Below, piece after piece: positions 8,121-18,035 of a stretch of 64,000 nt of DNA. Both the position numbers and the translations under genes were made by a program. Positions within the stretch are counted from its first letter, which is position 1. Each line of letters begins with the position of its first letter. Location of the stretch: NCBI RefSeq assembly GCF_010501015.1, contig NZ_QVML01000002.1, positions 186,001 through 250,000 of the forward strand, written 5' to 3'. This stretch comes from Bacteroides sp. 214 (GTDB lineage Bacteria; Bacteroidota; Bacteroidia; Bacteroidales; Bacteroidaceae). The notes beneath the pieces are model-generated. The model was not told the origin of the DNA, did no database searches, and was given only the letters and a program-made list of their open reading frames with translations.

Positions 8121-9425
8121 ATGGGATCATTTATAATAGAAGGAGGACACAAACTTAAAGGAGATATACATCCGCAAGGCGCAAAAAACGAAGTGTTACA
8201 AATACTTTGTGCCACACTGCTTACCTCCGAAGCAATCACGGTTCATAACATTCCTGATATATTAGATGTGAACAATCTTATTCAGTTGTTGCGCGATATG
8301 GGAGTTGCAGTAGCTAAAAACAGTTGCGATTCGTATACTTTCCAGGCAAACAATGTGGATTTGAAGTATTTGGAAAGTGAGGATTTTCTTAAGAAATGCT
8401 CCAGCCTGCGTGGCTCGGTTATGCTTATTGGTCCGTTGGTAGCCCGTTTTGGTAAAGCGTTAATATCAAAGCCCGGGGGCGATAAGATTGGTCGTCGCCG
8501 CTTGGATACACACTTTGTAGGTATTCAGAATCTGGGAGCCGACTTCCACTATAACGAGAAGCAAGAAGTGTACGAAGTAACAGCCAAGGAGCTGAAAGGT
8601 ACGTATATGCTGCTCGACGAGGCTTCTGTTACCGGAACAGCCAATATCGTGATGGCGGCAGTACTGGCAAAAGGAAAAACAACCATTTACAATGCAGCTT
8701 GCGAACCCTACTTACAACAACTTTGTAAAATGCTCAATCGCATGGGTGCAAAGATAAGCGGCATTGCATCTAACCTGCTAACCATAGAAGGTGTAGAGTC
8801 TTTGGGTGGAACAGAGCATACGGTGCTTCCCGATATGATTGAGGTAGGTAGTTTCATCGGTATGGCTGCCATGACGCAAAGTGAAATAACCATCAAGAAT
8901 GTGTCTTACGAAAACTTAGGGATTATACCCGATAGCTTTCGCCGCTTGGGTATTAAAATAGAACAGCGGGGAGATGATATCTTTGTTCCTGCACAGGAAT
9001 TTTATCAGATAGAATCTTTTATCGACGGCTCTATTATGAGTATAGCCGATGCTCCTTGGCCGGGTTTAACACCCGACTTGCTTAGTGTGATTCTTGTAGT
9101 TGCCACGCAAGCCAAAGGAAGTGTGTTGATACATCAGAAAATGTTTGAGAGTCGCTTGTTCTTTGTCGATAAATTGATTGATATGGGTGCGCAGATTATT
9201 CTTTGTGACCCACACCGTGCTGTTGTTATTGGACATGGACATCAATTTACACTCCGTGCGGGTAACATGACTTCGCCCGATATTCGTGCAGGAATTGCGT
9301 TGCTTATCGCAGCAATGAGTGCCGATGGTGTGAGCCGTATTCAGAATATAGAACAGATAGACCGCGGTTACCAGAATATAGAAGGACGCTTAAATGCTAT
9401 CGGAGCAAAGATTACCCGTCTATGA
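8121..9425 (+). CDS. murA: UDP-N-acetylglucosamine 1-carboxyvinyltransferase (Asp at the fosfomycin-target position)
   Basis: A 434-aa EPSP-synthase-fold enzyme, first committed step of peptidoglycan synthesis (PEP onto UDP-GlcNAc). It has the N-terminal [17 protein letters not shown] and the [11 protein letters not shown] segment. The active-site loop that reads PGGCxIGxRP in E. coli reads [12 protein letters not shown] here, so the catalytic/fosfomycin-binding Cys is Asp121 (codon 8481-8483). That variant is known in naturally fosfomycin-resistant MurA proteins. The stop overlaps the rimM start by 4 bp (ATGA). Confidence 0.94.
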   Translation: MGSFIIEGGHKLKGDIHPQGAKNEVLQILCATLLTSEAITVHNIPDILDVNNLIQLLRDMGVAVAKNSCDSYTFQANNVDLKYLESEDFLKKCSSLRGSVMLIGPLVARFGKALISKPGGDKIGRRRLDTHFVGIQNLGADFHYNEKQEVYEVTAKELKGTYMLLDEASVTGTANIVMAAVLAKGKTTIYNAACEPYLQQLCKMLNRMGAKISGIASNLLTIEGVESLGGTEHTVLPDMIEVGSFIGMAAMTQSEITIKNVSYENLGIIPDSFRRLGIKIEQRGDDIFVPAQEFYQIESFIDGSIMSIADAPWPGLTPDLLSVILVVATQAKGSVLIHQKMFESRLFFVDKLIDMGAQIILCDPHRAVVIGHGHQFTLRAGNMTSPDIRAGIALLIAAMSADGVSRIQNIEQIDRGYQNIEGRLNAIGAKITRL

Positions 9426-9964
9426 TAAAGGAAGAGGAAGTTTATAAAATCGGGCAGTTTAATAAGCCGCATGGTATTCATGGCGAGCTGTCGTTTACTT
9501 TTACAGACGATATCTTTGATCGTGTAGAGGAATGCGATTATCTTATCTGCTTGCTCGATGGTATCTATGTTCCTTTCTTTATAGAGGAATATCGTTTCCG
9601 GTCGGACTCTACCGCGCTGATTAAGTTGGAAGATATTAACTCTACGGAGGCTGCGCGGAAATTTACGAATGTAGAGGTGTATTTCCCTGTGAAATACGTT
9701 ACCGATGAGGAAGTGGAAGATGCTTCGTGGACTTTCTTTATAGGTTTTACATTGCGTGATGTAGAAACCGGAGACATAGGCGAGATTGTTGATGTGGATG
9801 ATACAACCGTCAATGTGCTTTTTGTAGTAGACCATGCCGGCGAGGAAGTTCTAATTCCTGCCAGTGAGGAACTGATGGTAGAAATAGACCAGATGCACAA
9901 AGTTATAGCCATGCGTATTCCTACAGGACTGCTTACGCTCGACGATGCCGACGAAATTCGTTAA
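9422..9964 (+). CDS. rimM: Ribosome maturation factor RimM
   Basis: A 180-aa protein with an N-terminal RimM barrel ([18 protein letters not shown]) and a C-terminal PRC-like barrel ([17 protein letters not shown]). RimM assists maturation of the 30S head. It is translationally coupled to murA through ATGA. Confidence 0.92.
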   Translation: MIKEEEVYKIGQFNKPHGIHGELSFTFTDDIFDRVEECDYLICLLDGIYVPFFIEEYRFRSDSTALIKLEDINSTEAARKFTNVEVYFPVKYVTDEEVEDASWTFFIGFTLRDVETGDIGEIVDVDDTTVNVLFVVDHAGEEVLIPASEELMVEIDQMHKVIAMRIPTGLLTLDDADEIR

Positions 9965-9993
9965 CATAGAATAAATAATATACATACAAAACA

Positions 9994-10863
9994 ATGCCTT
10001 CGAAAAAAAGGAAACTTCTGAATAAAGCCCTGTGGCATAATTTTAAGTTTAAGTATAAGATCTCCATTTTTAATGAAAACACACTGGAAGAGGTCGGAGG
10101 GATTCGTATATCCAAACTAAACGGACTTTCGGTGTTGCTTGCTACGGTTCTTATCATCTTCATTGTTACCTCATTAATTATGGTCTTTACACCACTACGC
10201 AACTACCTTCCCGGTTATATGAATAGCGAAGTGCGTGCACAGATAGTGCGAAACGCATTACTGGTAGATTCTATTGAAGATGTACTGCATAGGCAGAGTA
10301 TGTATATTATGAATATCCAGGATATTTTTAGTGGTACAGTTAGGGTAGACACAACCAATACGATGGAGGAGCTTACCACTATCCGGAAAGATTCATTGAT
10401 GGAGCGTACCGAACGTGAAGAAGAATTTCGTCGTCAGTACGAAGAGGCCGAGAAGTACAATCTTATGGCACTGAACTTGCAAGCAGAAAAAGACGGAATG
10501 ATATTCTATGCACCTATACGCGGGCATATCATTAATAGCTTTAATCTCGAAGCAGGACACTGGGGAACGGATATCGTAGCCAGCCCTAACGAAAGTGTGT
10601 TGGCAGCTTTGGATGGTGTGGTTATACTCAGTCTCTATACAGTTAATTCGGGACATGTGTTGGTAGTACAACATAACCAGAACTTTATCTCAGTGTACAA
10701 ACATTGTGGATTGTTACTGAAAGAAAAAGGAGATTACGTGAAGGGTGGAGAGGTTATTGCACTATTGGGGAAAACCGGTACTATTGCCGAGGATCCGCAC
10801 CTTCACTTTGAATTATGGCTGAAAGACAGAGCTGTTGATTCGCAAAAGTATATTATATATTAA
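9994..10863 (+). CDS. M23 family metallopeptidase, membrane-anchored
   Basis: A 289-aa protein with a cytoplasmic basic start, one membrane helix at about 45-66, a coiled-coil stretch around 125-165 and a C-terminal LytM/M23 domain. Zinc ligands are intact: HWGTD (H189, D193) and HLHFEL near the end, so it is probably an active peptidoglycan endopeptidase rather than a degenerate EnvC-like activator. It lies between rimM and dxr. Confidence 0.88.
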   Translation: MPSKKRKLLNKALWHNFKFKYKISIFNENTLEEVGGIRISKLNGLSVLLATVLIIFIVTSLIMVFTPLRNYLPGYMNSEVRAQIVRNALLVDSIEDVLHRQSMYIMNIQDIFSGTVRVDTTNTMEELTTIRKDSLMERTEREEEFRRQYEEAEKYNLMALNLQAEKDGMIFYAPIRGHIINSFNLEAGHWGTDIVASPNESVLAALDGVVILSLYTVNSGHVLVVQHNQNFISVYKHCGLLLKEKGDYVKGGEVIALLGKTGTIAEDPHLHFELWLKDRAVDSQKYIIY

Positions 10864-10873
10864 CGAGTTACTG

Positions 10874-12049
10874 ATGAGCGAACAAGTATATAAAAAACAA
10901 ATCGCAGTATTAGGATCGACCGGATCTATTGGTACACAAGCATTGCAGGTTATCGAAGAACATGCCGATAAATACGAAGTATATGCGCTGACTTCCAACA
11001 ATAATGTGGATAAACTCATTGCCCAGGCACGCAAGTTTATGCCCGATGTGGTAGTGGTAGCCAATGAGAATAACTACTCGCGACTAAAAGAAGCGCTCGA
11101 CGATCTTCCTATTAAAGTGTATGCCGGCGCCGAAGCCATTTGCGAAGTAGCTGCGGCCGAGCCGGTAGACATTGTGCTGACTGCTATGGTTGGCTACTCG
11201 GGCTTGAAACCTACTATACATGCCATAAAATCCGGAAAAGTCATAGCACTCGCCAATAAAGAAACGTTGGTTGTTGCCGGAGAGTTGATTAATAAACTGG
11301 TGCAGCAATATCGCACACCAATTCTTCCGGTAGACTCCGAGCACTCGGCTGTGTTTCAGTGCTTAACGGGCGAACAGAACGAAATAGAAAAGGTGATACT
11401 AACAGCTTCGGGAGGTCCCTTCAGGAACTACTCCATGAAACAGTTGGAAACGGTAACCCCGGAGCAGGCTTTGCTTCATCCTACCTGGAACATGGGTGCG
11501 AAGATAACTATCGACTCGGCAACCATGATGAACAAAGGCTTTGAGATGATTGAAGCGAAATGGCTCTTTGGTGTAGCGCCGGAGCAGATAGATGTGGTGG
11601 TGCATCCACAATCTATTATACACTCCATGGTGCAGTTTAAGGATGGTTCAATAAAAGCGCAGATGGGTATTCCTGATATGCGTTTGCCTATTCAATACGC
11701 TTTTTCGTATCCCGAACGATTGACTTCTACCTGCGAACGGTTGGATTTTACGAAAATAGCAGCGCTTACCTTTGAAACCCCCGATGCGGTTCGTTTCAGA
11801 AATTTAGGACTGGCGTATGAAGCTATGCATAAAGGAGGAAATATGCCTTGTGTATTAAATGCGGCGAACGAAGTCGTAGTAGAGGCTTTCTTACAAGATA
11901 ATATATCATTCTTTGGCATGAGTGACGTGATAGAGACAGCCATGAACCGTTTGTCTTTCATTGCAACACCCACCTATGAAGAATACGTGGCTACCGACGA
12001 AGAAGCGCGTCGCGTGGCTTATGAGTTAATTAAGAGTATAAATAAGTAA
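10874..12049 (+). CDS. dxr: 1-deoxy-D-xylulose 5-phosphate reductoisomerase
   Basis: A 391-aa NADPH-dependent enzyme, second step of the MEP isoprenoid pathway. It shows GSTGSIGTQ for NADPH binding, PVDSEHSA, TASGGPF, and MNKGFEMIEA. A start at 10835 is possible but overlaps the previous gene, so ATG 10874 (MSEQVYKK) is preferred. Confidence 0.94.
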   Translation: MSEQVYKKQIAVLGSTGSIGTQALQVIEEHADKYEVYALTSNNNVDKLIAQARKFMPDVVVVANENNYSRLKEALDDLPIKVYAGAEAICEVAAAEPVDIVLTAMVGYSGLKPTIHAIKSGKVIALANKETLVVAGELINKLVQQYRTPILPVDSEHSAVFQCLTGEQNEIEKVILTASGGPFRNYSMKQLETVTPEQALLHPTWNMGAKITIDSATMMNKGFEMIEAKWLFGVAPEQIDVVVHPQSIIHSMVQFKDGSIKAQMGIPDMRLPIQYAFSYPERLTSTCERLDFTKIAALTFETPDAVRFRNLGLAYEAMHKGGNMPCVLNAANEVVVEAFLQDNISFFGMSDVIETAMNRLSFIATPTYEEYVATDEEARRVAYELIKSINK

Positions 12050-12062
12050 TATAGATAGTTTA

Positions 12063-13394
12063 ATGGAAGTATTTTTGATCCGTGCCCTTCAGCTGATAAT
12101 GAGTTTATCTTTGCTTGTTATCATCCATGAAGGAGGGCATTTTTTGTTTGCTCGTCTTTTCAAAATCAGAGTAGAGAAGTTTTGTTTATTCTTCGACCCA
12201 TGGTTTACACTCTTTAAGTTCAAACCCAAGAAAAGTGATACAGAATATGCAGTAGGGTGGTTGCCGTTGGGTGGCTACGTTAAAATATCGGGTATGATTG
12301 ATGAATCAATGGATACCGAACAAATGAAACAACCGGCGCAACCGTGGGAATTCCGTTCCAAACCAGCCGGACAACGTCTTTTAGTAATGGTGGGTGGGGT
12401 GTTATTCAATTTCTTATTGGCGCTCTTTATCTATTCCATGATTTTATTTACTTGGGGAGATTCGTACATATCTGTGAAAGATCTTCCGTTGGGTATGGAA
12501 TTTAGTGAAACGGCAAAAAAAGCAGGATTCCAAGATGGAGATATCTTACTCTTGGCAGATGGCGTGCCTTTTGATCGTTACGAACCACGTAAGTTGATAG
12601 ACTCTCGTGAGGTAACAGTACGTCGCGACGGCAAGGAAATGTCGGTTTATATTCCCGAAGATATGATGCAGCTGTTAATGGCATCGAATGAAAAATGGTT
12701 GGCAGATTATCGTTTCTCGTATGTAGTAGATAGTGTTGCGCCCGGTTCTCCAGCGATGGTTGCCGGACTCCTTTCGGGCGACAGTATTGTGGGGCTTAAC
12801 GATAAGGAGATAGTGGCCTACTCCGATTATACCAATGAAATAGCGCGCATGAAGAAAGAGAATGCTTCGCGCGAGCTTTTGTTAAGTTATTATAGGGGTG
12901 GCGAACTACATCAAACCACTGCTTTTGCCGATTCTGCTTATATCATAGGAACCTATATAACCAATGCCAGTGTATCTAAACGTATGCCATTAGTGAAAGT
13001 CTCTTATGGTTTCTTCGAGTCTTTTCCGGCGGGTATAATGCTTGGGGTCAATACACTAAAAGGTTATGTGAGCGATATGCGTCATGTATTTACAAAGGAA
13101 GGCGCTAAGCAATTGGGTGGATTTGCTACTATCGGTAGTATCTTTCCTGCAAAGTGGGACTGGCACAAATTTTGGTACATGACTGCTTTTCTCTCTATCA
13201 TCCTTGCCTTCATGAATATTCTACCTATTCCGGCACTCGATGGCGGACATGTGTTGTTCTTGCTTTACGAAATAGTTGCACGTCGCAAACCAAGCGATAA
13301 ATTCATGGAATATGCACAAGTTACGGGTATGTTGTTGCTATTTGGCTTGCTTATCTGGGCAAACTTTAACGATGTGTTGCGGTTCTTGTTCTAA
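12063..13394 (+). CDS. rseP: RIP metalloprotease RseP (site-2 protease)
   Basis: A 443-aa membrane protease. HEGGH (H22, E23, H26) sits in the first transmembrane helix, PDZ-like regions occupy the middle, and MNILPIPALDGGH completes the zinc site near the C-terminus. The family cleaves transmembrane anti-sigma factors and signal-peptide remnants. It is the last gene of the cluster and is followed by a strong hairpin terminator. Confidence 0.93.
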   Translation: MEVFLIRALQLIMSLSLLVIIHEGGHFLFARLFKIRVEKFCLFFDPWFTLFKFKPKKSDTEYAVGWLPLGGYVKISGMIDESMDTEQMKQPAQPWEFRSKPAGQRLLVMVGGVLFNFLLALFIYSMILFTWGDSYISVKDLPLGMEFSETAKKAGFQDGDILLLADGVPFDRYEPRKLIDSREVTVRRDGKEMSVYIPEDMMQLLMASNEKWLADYRFSYVVDSVAPGSPAMVAGLLSGDSIVGLNDKEIVAYSDYTNEIARMKKENASRELLLSYYRGGELHQTTAFADSAYIIGTYITNASVSKRMPLVKVSYGFFESFPAGIMLGVNTLKGYVSDMRHVFTKEGAKQLGGFATIGSIFPAKWDWHKFWYMTAFLSIILAFMNILPIPALDGGHVLFLLYEIVARRKPSDKFMEYAQVTGMLLLFGLLIWANFNDVLRFLF

Positions 13395-13431
13395 CCAGAG
13401 GATAACTCTTTTTTGAACTTCATAATAATAG

Positions 13432-13473
13432 AAAGTGAACTGCATCTTATCACAAGATGCAGTTCACTTTTTT
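13432..13473 (+). terminator. Intrinsic terminator after rseP
   Basis: A perfect 17-bp stem (13432-13448 with 13454-13470; core GTGAACTGCATCTT), a 5-nt ATCAC loop and a run of T to 13473. The A-rich left arm may also let it work for the opposite strand. Confidence 0.93.
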
Positions 13474-13534
13474 GTATTATTAGTAACAAAATTGTAAGTC
13501 AGACCATCAATTGAGGCTTCATTTTTAACCGCAT

Positions 13535-15418
13535 TTAGTTCTCTTTCCTCAATATAATCTTACCGTTGTATTGACTGGATATTGCTTGAATAAACGCACT
13601 GAACTCCTCGTATTCCTCTTTAGAGTAAACGCCCGTCTTGAAGATTAGCTCGTGCATAACTACAATCTGCTTATCGGTAGAGAGAATAAGGCTTTTGAAA
13701 GAGCCGAATTTCCCTTCTATAACTTCCGGTTTGGGCGCAGCTTCCACTACATAACCGTCTGGCTTGTTAATAACAAAGCTGTCTGTGTCTTTGTAACCAT
13801 ACTTTATATAGATGTTATGTTTGCGCTCTTTCTTGGGCATGTTTCTGAAACTCCTGCGGAAGATATTGACCGGAATGAATAAGCGATTGCCTGTGCGACT
13901 GCCATATTGTTCGCTTGTTATGCGATACTTGGTTTCCAGATAAGGATTCTCCTCTTTTACCTCCTTAAACTCTACATTCTCTACGGTGGCTTTGGCTAAA
14001 CTAATTTCGGAACGTAGCCGGTCTATTTGCTTCTTGGGTTCTAACTTGGTGATGCCAATTTCGTCTTCGTATTGAAACAGGTGCGACTTTGTTGTAACAT
14101 CAATTGCTGCTCTTCCTTCGGCATCCAGTGTTATCGATGCGGCGTTTGTTTGCAGGTTTAGTGTGTCGGCATACGATGGAAGTTTCTGCACCTCTCCGCC
14201 ATTCTCTTTCATTACCACCGCGTCATGTCCGGCAATGTCTTGATGCAGGTAGCCAAAAGGTATTTGCGCATTGGTACACTCCAGCCAGAGGGTATCTTTT
14301 GCCAAAGGCACTTGCAACACAGCGTGGTTGGTTTGGTTGAGGCTTACGTAATCTTTCAATATACGCGCGCGACTGGTGCTAATCTCGGAGTAATAAGATT
14401 TTATCCCGATTGCTTTAAGCATTGCTTTCATGTAATTGGACAAAGCCTTGCAATCTCCAAATCCTGTTTTATTTACTTGCATGGCAGGCATAGGTTGAAA
14501 ACCTCCGATGCCCAACTGAATACTTACGTAGCGGGTGCTTGTTTCCAATATCTCGTATAGGACTTTTACTTTCTCCTTCTCGGTAGTACAGCTCGCGGTC
14601 ATTTCTTTAAGCTTATCTACAAAGGCGGGCGGAAGTTCATCTCTGCCATTCAACAACTTGTTTACCCAAAGTCCGTAACTTTCCCACGAAGCCAAACTAC
14701 CTTCTGTTCCGTCGAAGAAAAAGTCGGTCGGGTTGAAGTATATATAAGGAACAAGTGCTCCAATGGCAGGACCAAAACGTTCGGGCTCTTGTGCCTTCAG
14801 GTTGCTGAAAGTTATTTTTAGTGTTTTCCCTGTTGCCGTATCTGTTACTTTAGGTTTATTTTCGGTATTGAACAACCGGTATCTGGGTTCTATACCCTTG
14901 ACGGTGTGCAGTATGTAGGTTGCTTCTTGTACGGATTGGTTGAAGGAGGATTGCGGCATGAAAACAGGATAGCTAATAATGCCGTCTTTTTGTTTCATCT
15001 CCCATTCATATTTTACGGTAAAAGGATACGAAGGGCCGTTGCAACTGTAATGGTAAAAATAATCGTCTGTAAAAAGCCCCGACGAGTACTCGCTCATTGT
15101 TAAATCCGATTTCTTAATCTTCCGCACAGAACGCCCTGTGCGGTCGAATATCTCTCCCGAGAATTTTTGAAGTGAACGGAACTTATCGCAGGATTGGAAG
15201 AAATCAGCCTTGTCTTTTCCTTTCTCATCAAGAATCGTAATGGTAATACTTTCTTTCCTTACGGCGTTTTTGTTCGATTCGCACGTATATTCAATTTGAT
15301 TATTCACAACTACACTGAACGCGTCTTTTTTCAACTCTTCGGGAATAGCGCTAATGTTCTGCCCTTTGGCGGAATAACTTATTGCAATAGCCAGTATAAG
15401 TGGATATGTTATTCTCAT
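13535..15418 (-). CDS. Exported DUF3857/transglutaminase-like protein
   Basis: A 627-aa protein with a signal peptide (MRITYPLILAIAISYSAKG), an N-terminal DUF3857 region and a transglutaminase core. The Cys-His part of the triad is visible (GFGDCKALSNYMKAML, then QTNHAVLQV); the acidic residue is probably in the following LWLECT. Such pairs are common in Bacteroidetes; their substrates are unknown. Its start is 11 bp from the stop of the next upstream paralogue, so the two are probably co-transcribed. Confidence 0.82.
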   Translation of the reverse strand: MRITYPLILAIAISYSAKGQNISAIPEELKKDAFSVVVNNQIEYTCESNKNAVRKESITITILDEKGKDKADFFQSCDKFRSLQKFSGEIFDRTGRSVRKIKKSDLTMSEYSSGLFTDDYFYHYSCNGPSYPFTVKYEWEMKQKDGIISYPVFMPQSSFNQSVQEATYILHTVKGIEPRYRLFNTENKPKVTDTATGKTLKITFSNLKAQEPERFGPAIGALVPYIYFNPTDFFFDGTEGSLASWESYGLWVNKLLNGRDELPPAFVDKLKEMTASCTTEKEKVKVLYEILETSTRYVSIQLGIGGFQPMPAMQVNKTGFGDCKALSNYMKAMLKAIGIKSYYSEISTSRARILKDYVSLNQTNHAVLQVPLAKDTLWLECTNAQIPFGYLHQDIAGHDAVVMKENGGEVQKLPSYADTLNLQTNAASITLDAEGRAAIDVTTKSHLFQYEDEIGITKLEPKKQIDRLRSEISLAKATVENVEFKEVKEENPYLETKYRITSEQYGSRTGNRLFIPVNIFRRSFRNMPKKERKHNIYIKYGYKDTDSFVINKPDGYVVEAAPKPEVIEGKFGSFKSLILSTDKQIVVMHELIFKTGVYSKEEYEEFSAFIQAISSQYNGKIILRKEN

Positions 15419-15429
15419 AATGCGTTGAG

Positions 15430-17430
15430 TTATTGAATTATCTTCTTGAGTACAATCATTTGATTATTCTTCTCGGTCACATTTTCGAAGAATGCTTTCA
15501 GACCAGCATACTCGTCTTTACTAAACATAGACGTCTTGATGGTAAATGTGTAGGTCAGACTTATCACATTGCCTGCCTGCTGAATAAGGAACTTACAGTT
15601 GCCACCTTCGCCTTCCATGCCAATAATGCCATGCTTAGGAAGTTCTTCTACCTGATATCCTTCGGGGATGGTAAAGGCTACCGACTTGCGTATGGAGTAT
15701 CGGTGAGGAAATTCCACCGGAAGTATTCGGCTTTCCTGAGTAAAGGGATTTTTTTCGATATGTGTAAATATCATTGGATTGATGTAGAGGTAATCTCCAC
15801 CGGAGTCTGTTTCTTTGGTAAATGAAATTGTCTCTTTTACCTCTGCCGAGAAGGCTTGTACTCCTTCGCTTGTGTAGCTTGTTACACTAATGTTTTCATC
15901 TTCTCCTATCTTCTCTATGTATTCTGTACTGTCTTTGGCTGCTTTGTATTCTTTGCGATACTCGGCGGCAAATTGTCCTCTGTACACATTAGAGCGTTCG
16001 CCTTCCAACTTTCCATCCTCGTTTAGCTTCACGGTGATTAATGAAAGTAGTTGGTTGTTGCCCAGATCAGATAGGTCAATCCACTTCTCGCCCGGCTCTG
16101 CATTTACAATTCTTGCCCGGTTGGTAAGCAGTACAGCTGGAAGTATATTCACAAACCCATCTACAATAGACCCATCCAGGAAGAACAATTTATCTTCAGT
16201 TCCTCTTACTGCCACAACAAACGTGTTGATAGCATCGAGCGAAGGATGCGTGTATGGAATGATTCCCCGGTTTCGTCGGCTCATTACAACCGGATAAGCG
16301 GTGATTCCTGCATCTTTCAGCATGCTGATGAGTACAAAGTTGAATTGTGCGTTATTGCCGGTTCCTTCTTTGATTGCCTTTTTTATATCCTGCCCCCAAA
16401 GCGCATAGCTTTCGTTCCAATTCATTTTTTGTCGGAGGAAACAGAATATCTTCGCAGCTTTGTTCTCTATGCTTAGCTCATTCAAGTTCAGTGTAGCCAT
16501 TTCTTCTTTGAATGGATTGCGCATTTTAAGCTGACTGCCAAAGTCGCTGTCTTGCAGCAGCAGTTCGTCAATCTTTTCCCATGTGGTGGTAAATGATTTA
16601 TAGACACTTCCCGGATAGTTAATCCCTCTCAACTCAAATGTTATCTTCGATATATAATCTCTGGGATACCACACATAAGAGTCGCCTTTTAAGGCAGGAA
16701 AATTACTTCCGGTAAACGAGAACTTGTCTGCATTGGCACGTAGTACTTGTCCATTGGGGAAATTGATGGTGAAAGGAGAACTCTCTTCTTTCAACTTAAT
16801 GGAGTAAGCACCTCTCATTTCTTTGTTAAACATAAAATATTCGGGTATGGTAAGCTCATATTCAGCATACATTACCGGTATTTCTTCCTGCATGTGCCAA
16901 TCGTTGAGCTTGTAATAAAAATCGGAAGTGATTTTGTATTTGAATTCAATAACCGTTCCTTCTTTTACGGCAGGAATAGCCAACTTCACTTGCATGTAGC
17001 TGTCATTTATTCGTTCACGGAAGATTTGCTCTTTCTTTATTTTTGTTTTTACAATCTTTCCATTTTCAAGATTGTAGGCAGTGGCATCTATTTGTGTCAC
17101 GCTTTCTTCTTGTGAGCGGTTCTTTTCCGAATTATAATAAGCAATTGTTATGTCGGCATGGTGTGTTCCTTCGGGTTTGAGGATTTTTATTTTCTTTTCC
17201 ATCACGTAGTTAACCTTAAAGTCGTCTCTGATGAATTCATAATACGCCCATCCTCTTTTGTAGATAACAGCGGCAACGGCTGCCGTGTCTTGTGCGAAGG
17301 TAGTCATGGAAACCTCGTCATCGGTTACTTTTCCATACTTTGTACTGGTCTCTTGAGAAAATGCGTGAGCGCTAAAGCTCAATGTCAACACTACTAAACA
17401 GAGTAGGCGTTGAAGTTTTTGTGTTTTCAT
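15430..17430 (-). CDS. Exported DUF3857 protein with degenerate transglutaminase core
   Basis: A 666-aa paralogue with a signal peptide (MKTQKLQRLLCLVVLTLSFS). It aligns by layout with the downstream protein, but the segment expected to be GDCKxxA reads GTGNNAQFNFVL (about residues 356-367), and the expected NH reads NTF at about 402-404. The catalytic Cys and His therefore seem to be lost, while the LFFLDGS element remains. It is probably a binding or scaffold version of the fold. Confidence 0.8.
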   Translation of the reverse strand: MKTQKLQRLLCLVVLTLSFSAHAFSQETSTKYGKVTDDEVSMTTFAQDTAAVAAVIYKRGWAYYEFIRDDFKVNYVMEKKIKILKPEGTHHADITIAYYNSEKNRSQEESVTQIDATAYNLENGKIVKTKIKKEQIFRERINDSYMQVKLAIPAVKEGTVIEFKYKITSDFYYKLNDWHMQEEIPVMYAEYELTIPEYFMFNKEMRGAYSIKLKEESSPFTINFPNGQVLRANADKFSFTGSNFPALKGDSYVWYPRDYISKITFELRGINYPGSVYKSFTTTWEKIDELLLQDSDFGSQLKMRNPFKEEMATLNLNELSIENKAAKIFCFLRQKMNWNESYALWGQDIKKAIKEGTGNNAQFNFVLISMLKDAGITAYPVVMSRRNRGIIPYTHPSLDAINTFVVAVRGTEDKLFFLDGSIVDGFVNILPAVLLTNRARIVNAEPGEKWIDLSDLGNNQLLSLITVKLNEDGKLEGERSNVYRGQFAAEYRKEYKAAKDSTEYIEKIGEDENISVTSYTSEGVQAFSAEVKETISFTKETDSGGDYLYINPMIFTHIEKNPFTQESRILPVEFPHRYSIRKSVAFTIPEGYQVEELPKHGIIGMEGEGGNCKFLIQQAGNVISLTYTFTIKTSMFSKDEYAGLKAFFENVTEKNNQMIVLKKIIQ

Positions 17431-17621
17431 AAAACGTTCGTTTTTTAGTGTTTCTTTGTTGATTATAGTATACAGTTGCTAAATGTAAAGATAATAATCG
17501 AAAAATGCTAAGGAACTGAAAATAAAGTAAAAAAAATGAACCGTTTTTGGTACATCCGATGGATAGAAGAGAAAGAGAGGTTTAAGGTGTTTCTGTGTTT
17601 TGAGGTGATGGAGAGCCTGTT

Positions 17622-18035
17622 TTACTTTTTATACTTCAGGTACTCCTCATACTCTCGTATATAATCATCTTCGTCGTACTCGTGCGAGGCTAATACCAAA
17701 CAAACAGAGCCCGAAGAGAAGTCATTTAATTCGCGCCAGATACCCGGCACAAGCAGAAGTCCCTGATGGGGCCTGTTTAGTGTAACCGTTCGTTTGTTTA
17801 CACCATCATCGAGCAATACATTAAAGCTACCGCTTGCCGCCACTATCAACTGATAAAGCTCTTTGTGGGCATGACCACCGCGGCTTTCGCCTCCCGGAAC
17901 ATCGTAAAGATAATACACACGCTTTACCTCGTATGGAAGAGCACCGTTGTTTTCTACAACAGTCATATTTCCTTTTTCATGAAAACGCCTATCCATTTCA
18001 ATCATGGAACAATCATATACGTTGCTTTCTTTCAT
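17622..18035 (-). CDS. FdtA/WxcM-type cupin with intact HxH (sugar 3,4-ketoisomerase-like)
   Basis: A 137-aa single-domain cupin starting MKESNVYDCSMIEMD. It carries VPGGESRGGHAHKELYQ and FNVLLDDG, typical of the FdtA/QdtA family that isomerises dTDP-4-keto-6-deoxyglucose. An in-frame start at 18152 would overlap the neighbouring gene; ATG 18035 overlaps the upstream stop by 4 bp (ATGA), indicating coupling. The exact substrate is not known, and other sugar genes are not adjacent. Confidence 0.8.
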   Translation of the reverse strand: MKESNVYDCSMIEMDRRFHEKGNMTVVENNGALPYEVKRVYYLYDVPGGESRGGHAHKELYQLIVAASGSFNVLLDDGVNKRTVTLNRPHQGLLLVPGIWRELNDFSSGSVCLVLASHEYDEDDYIREYEEYLKYKK

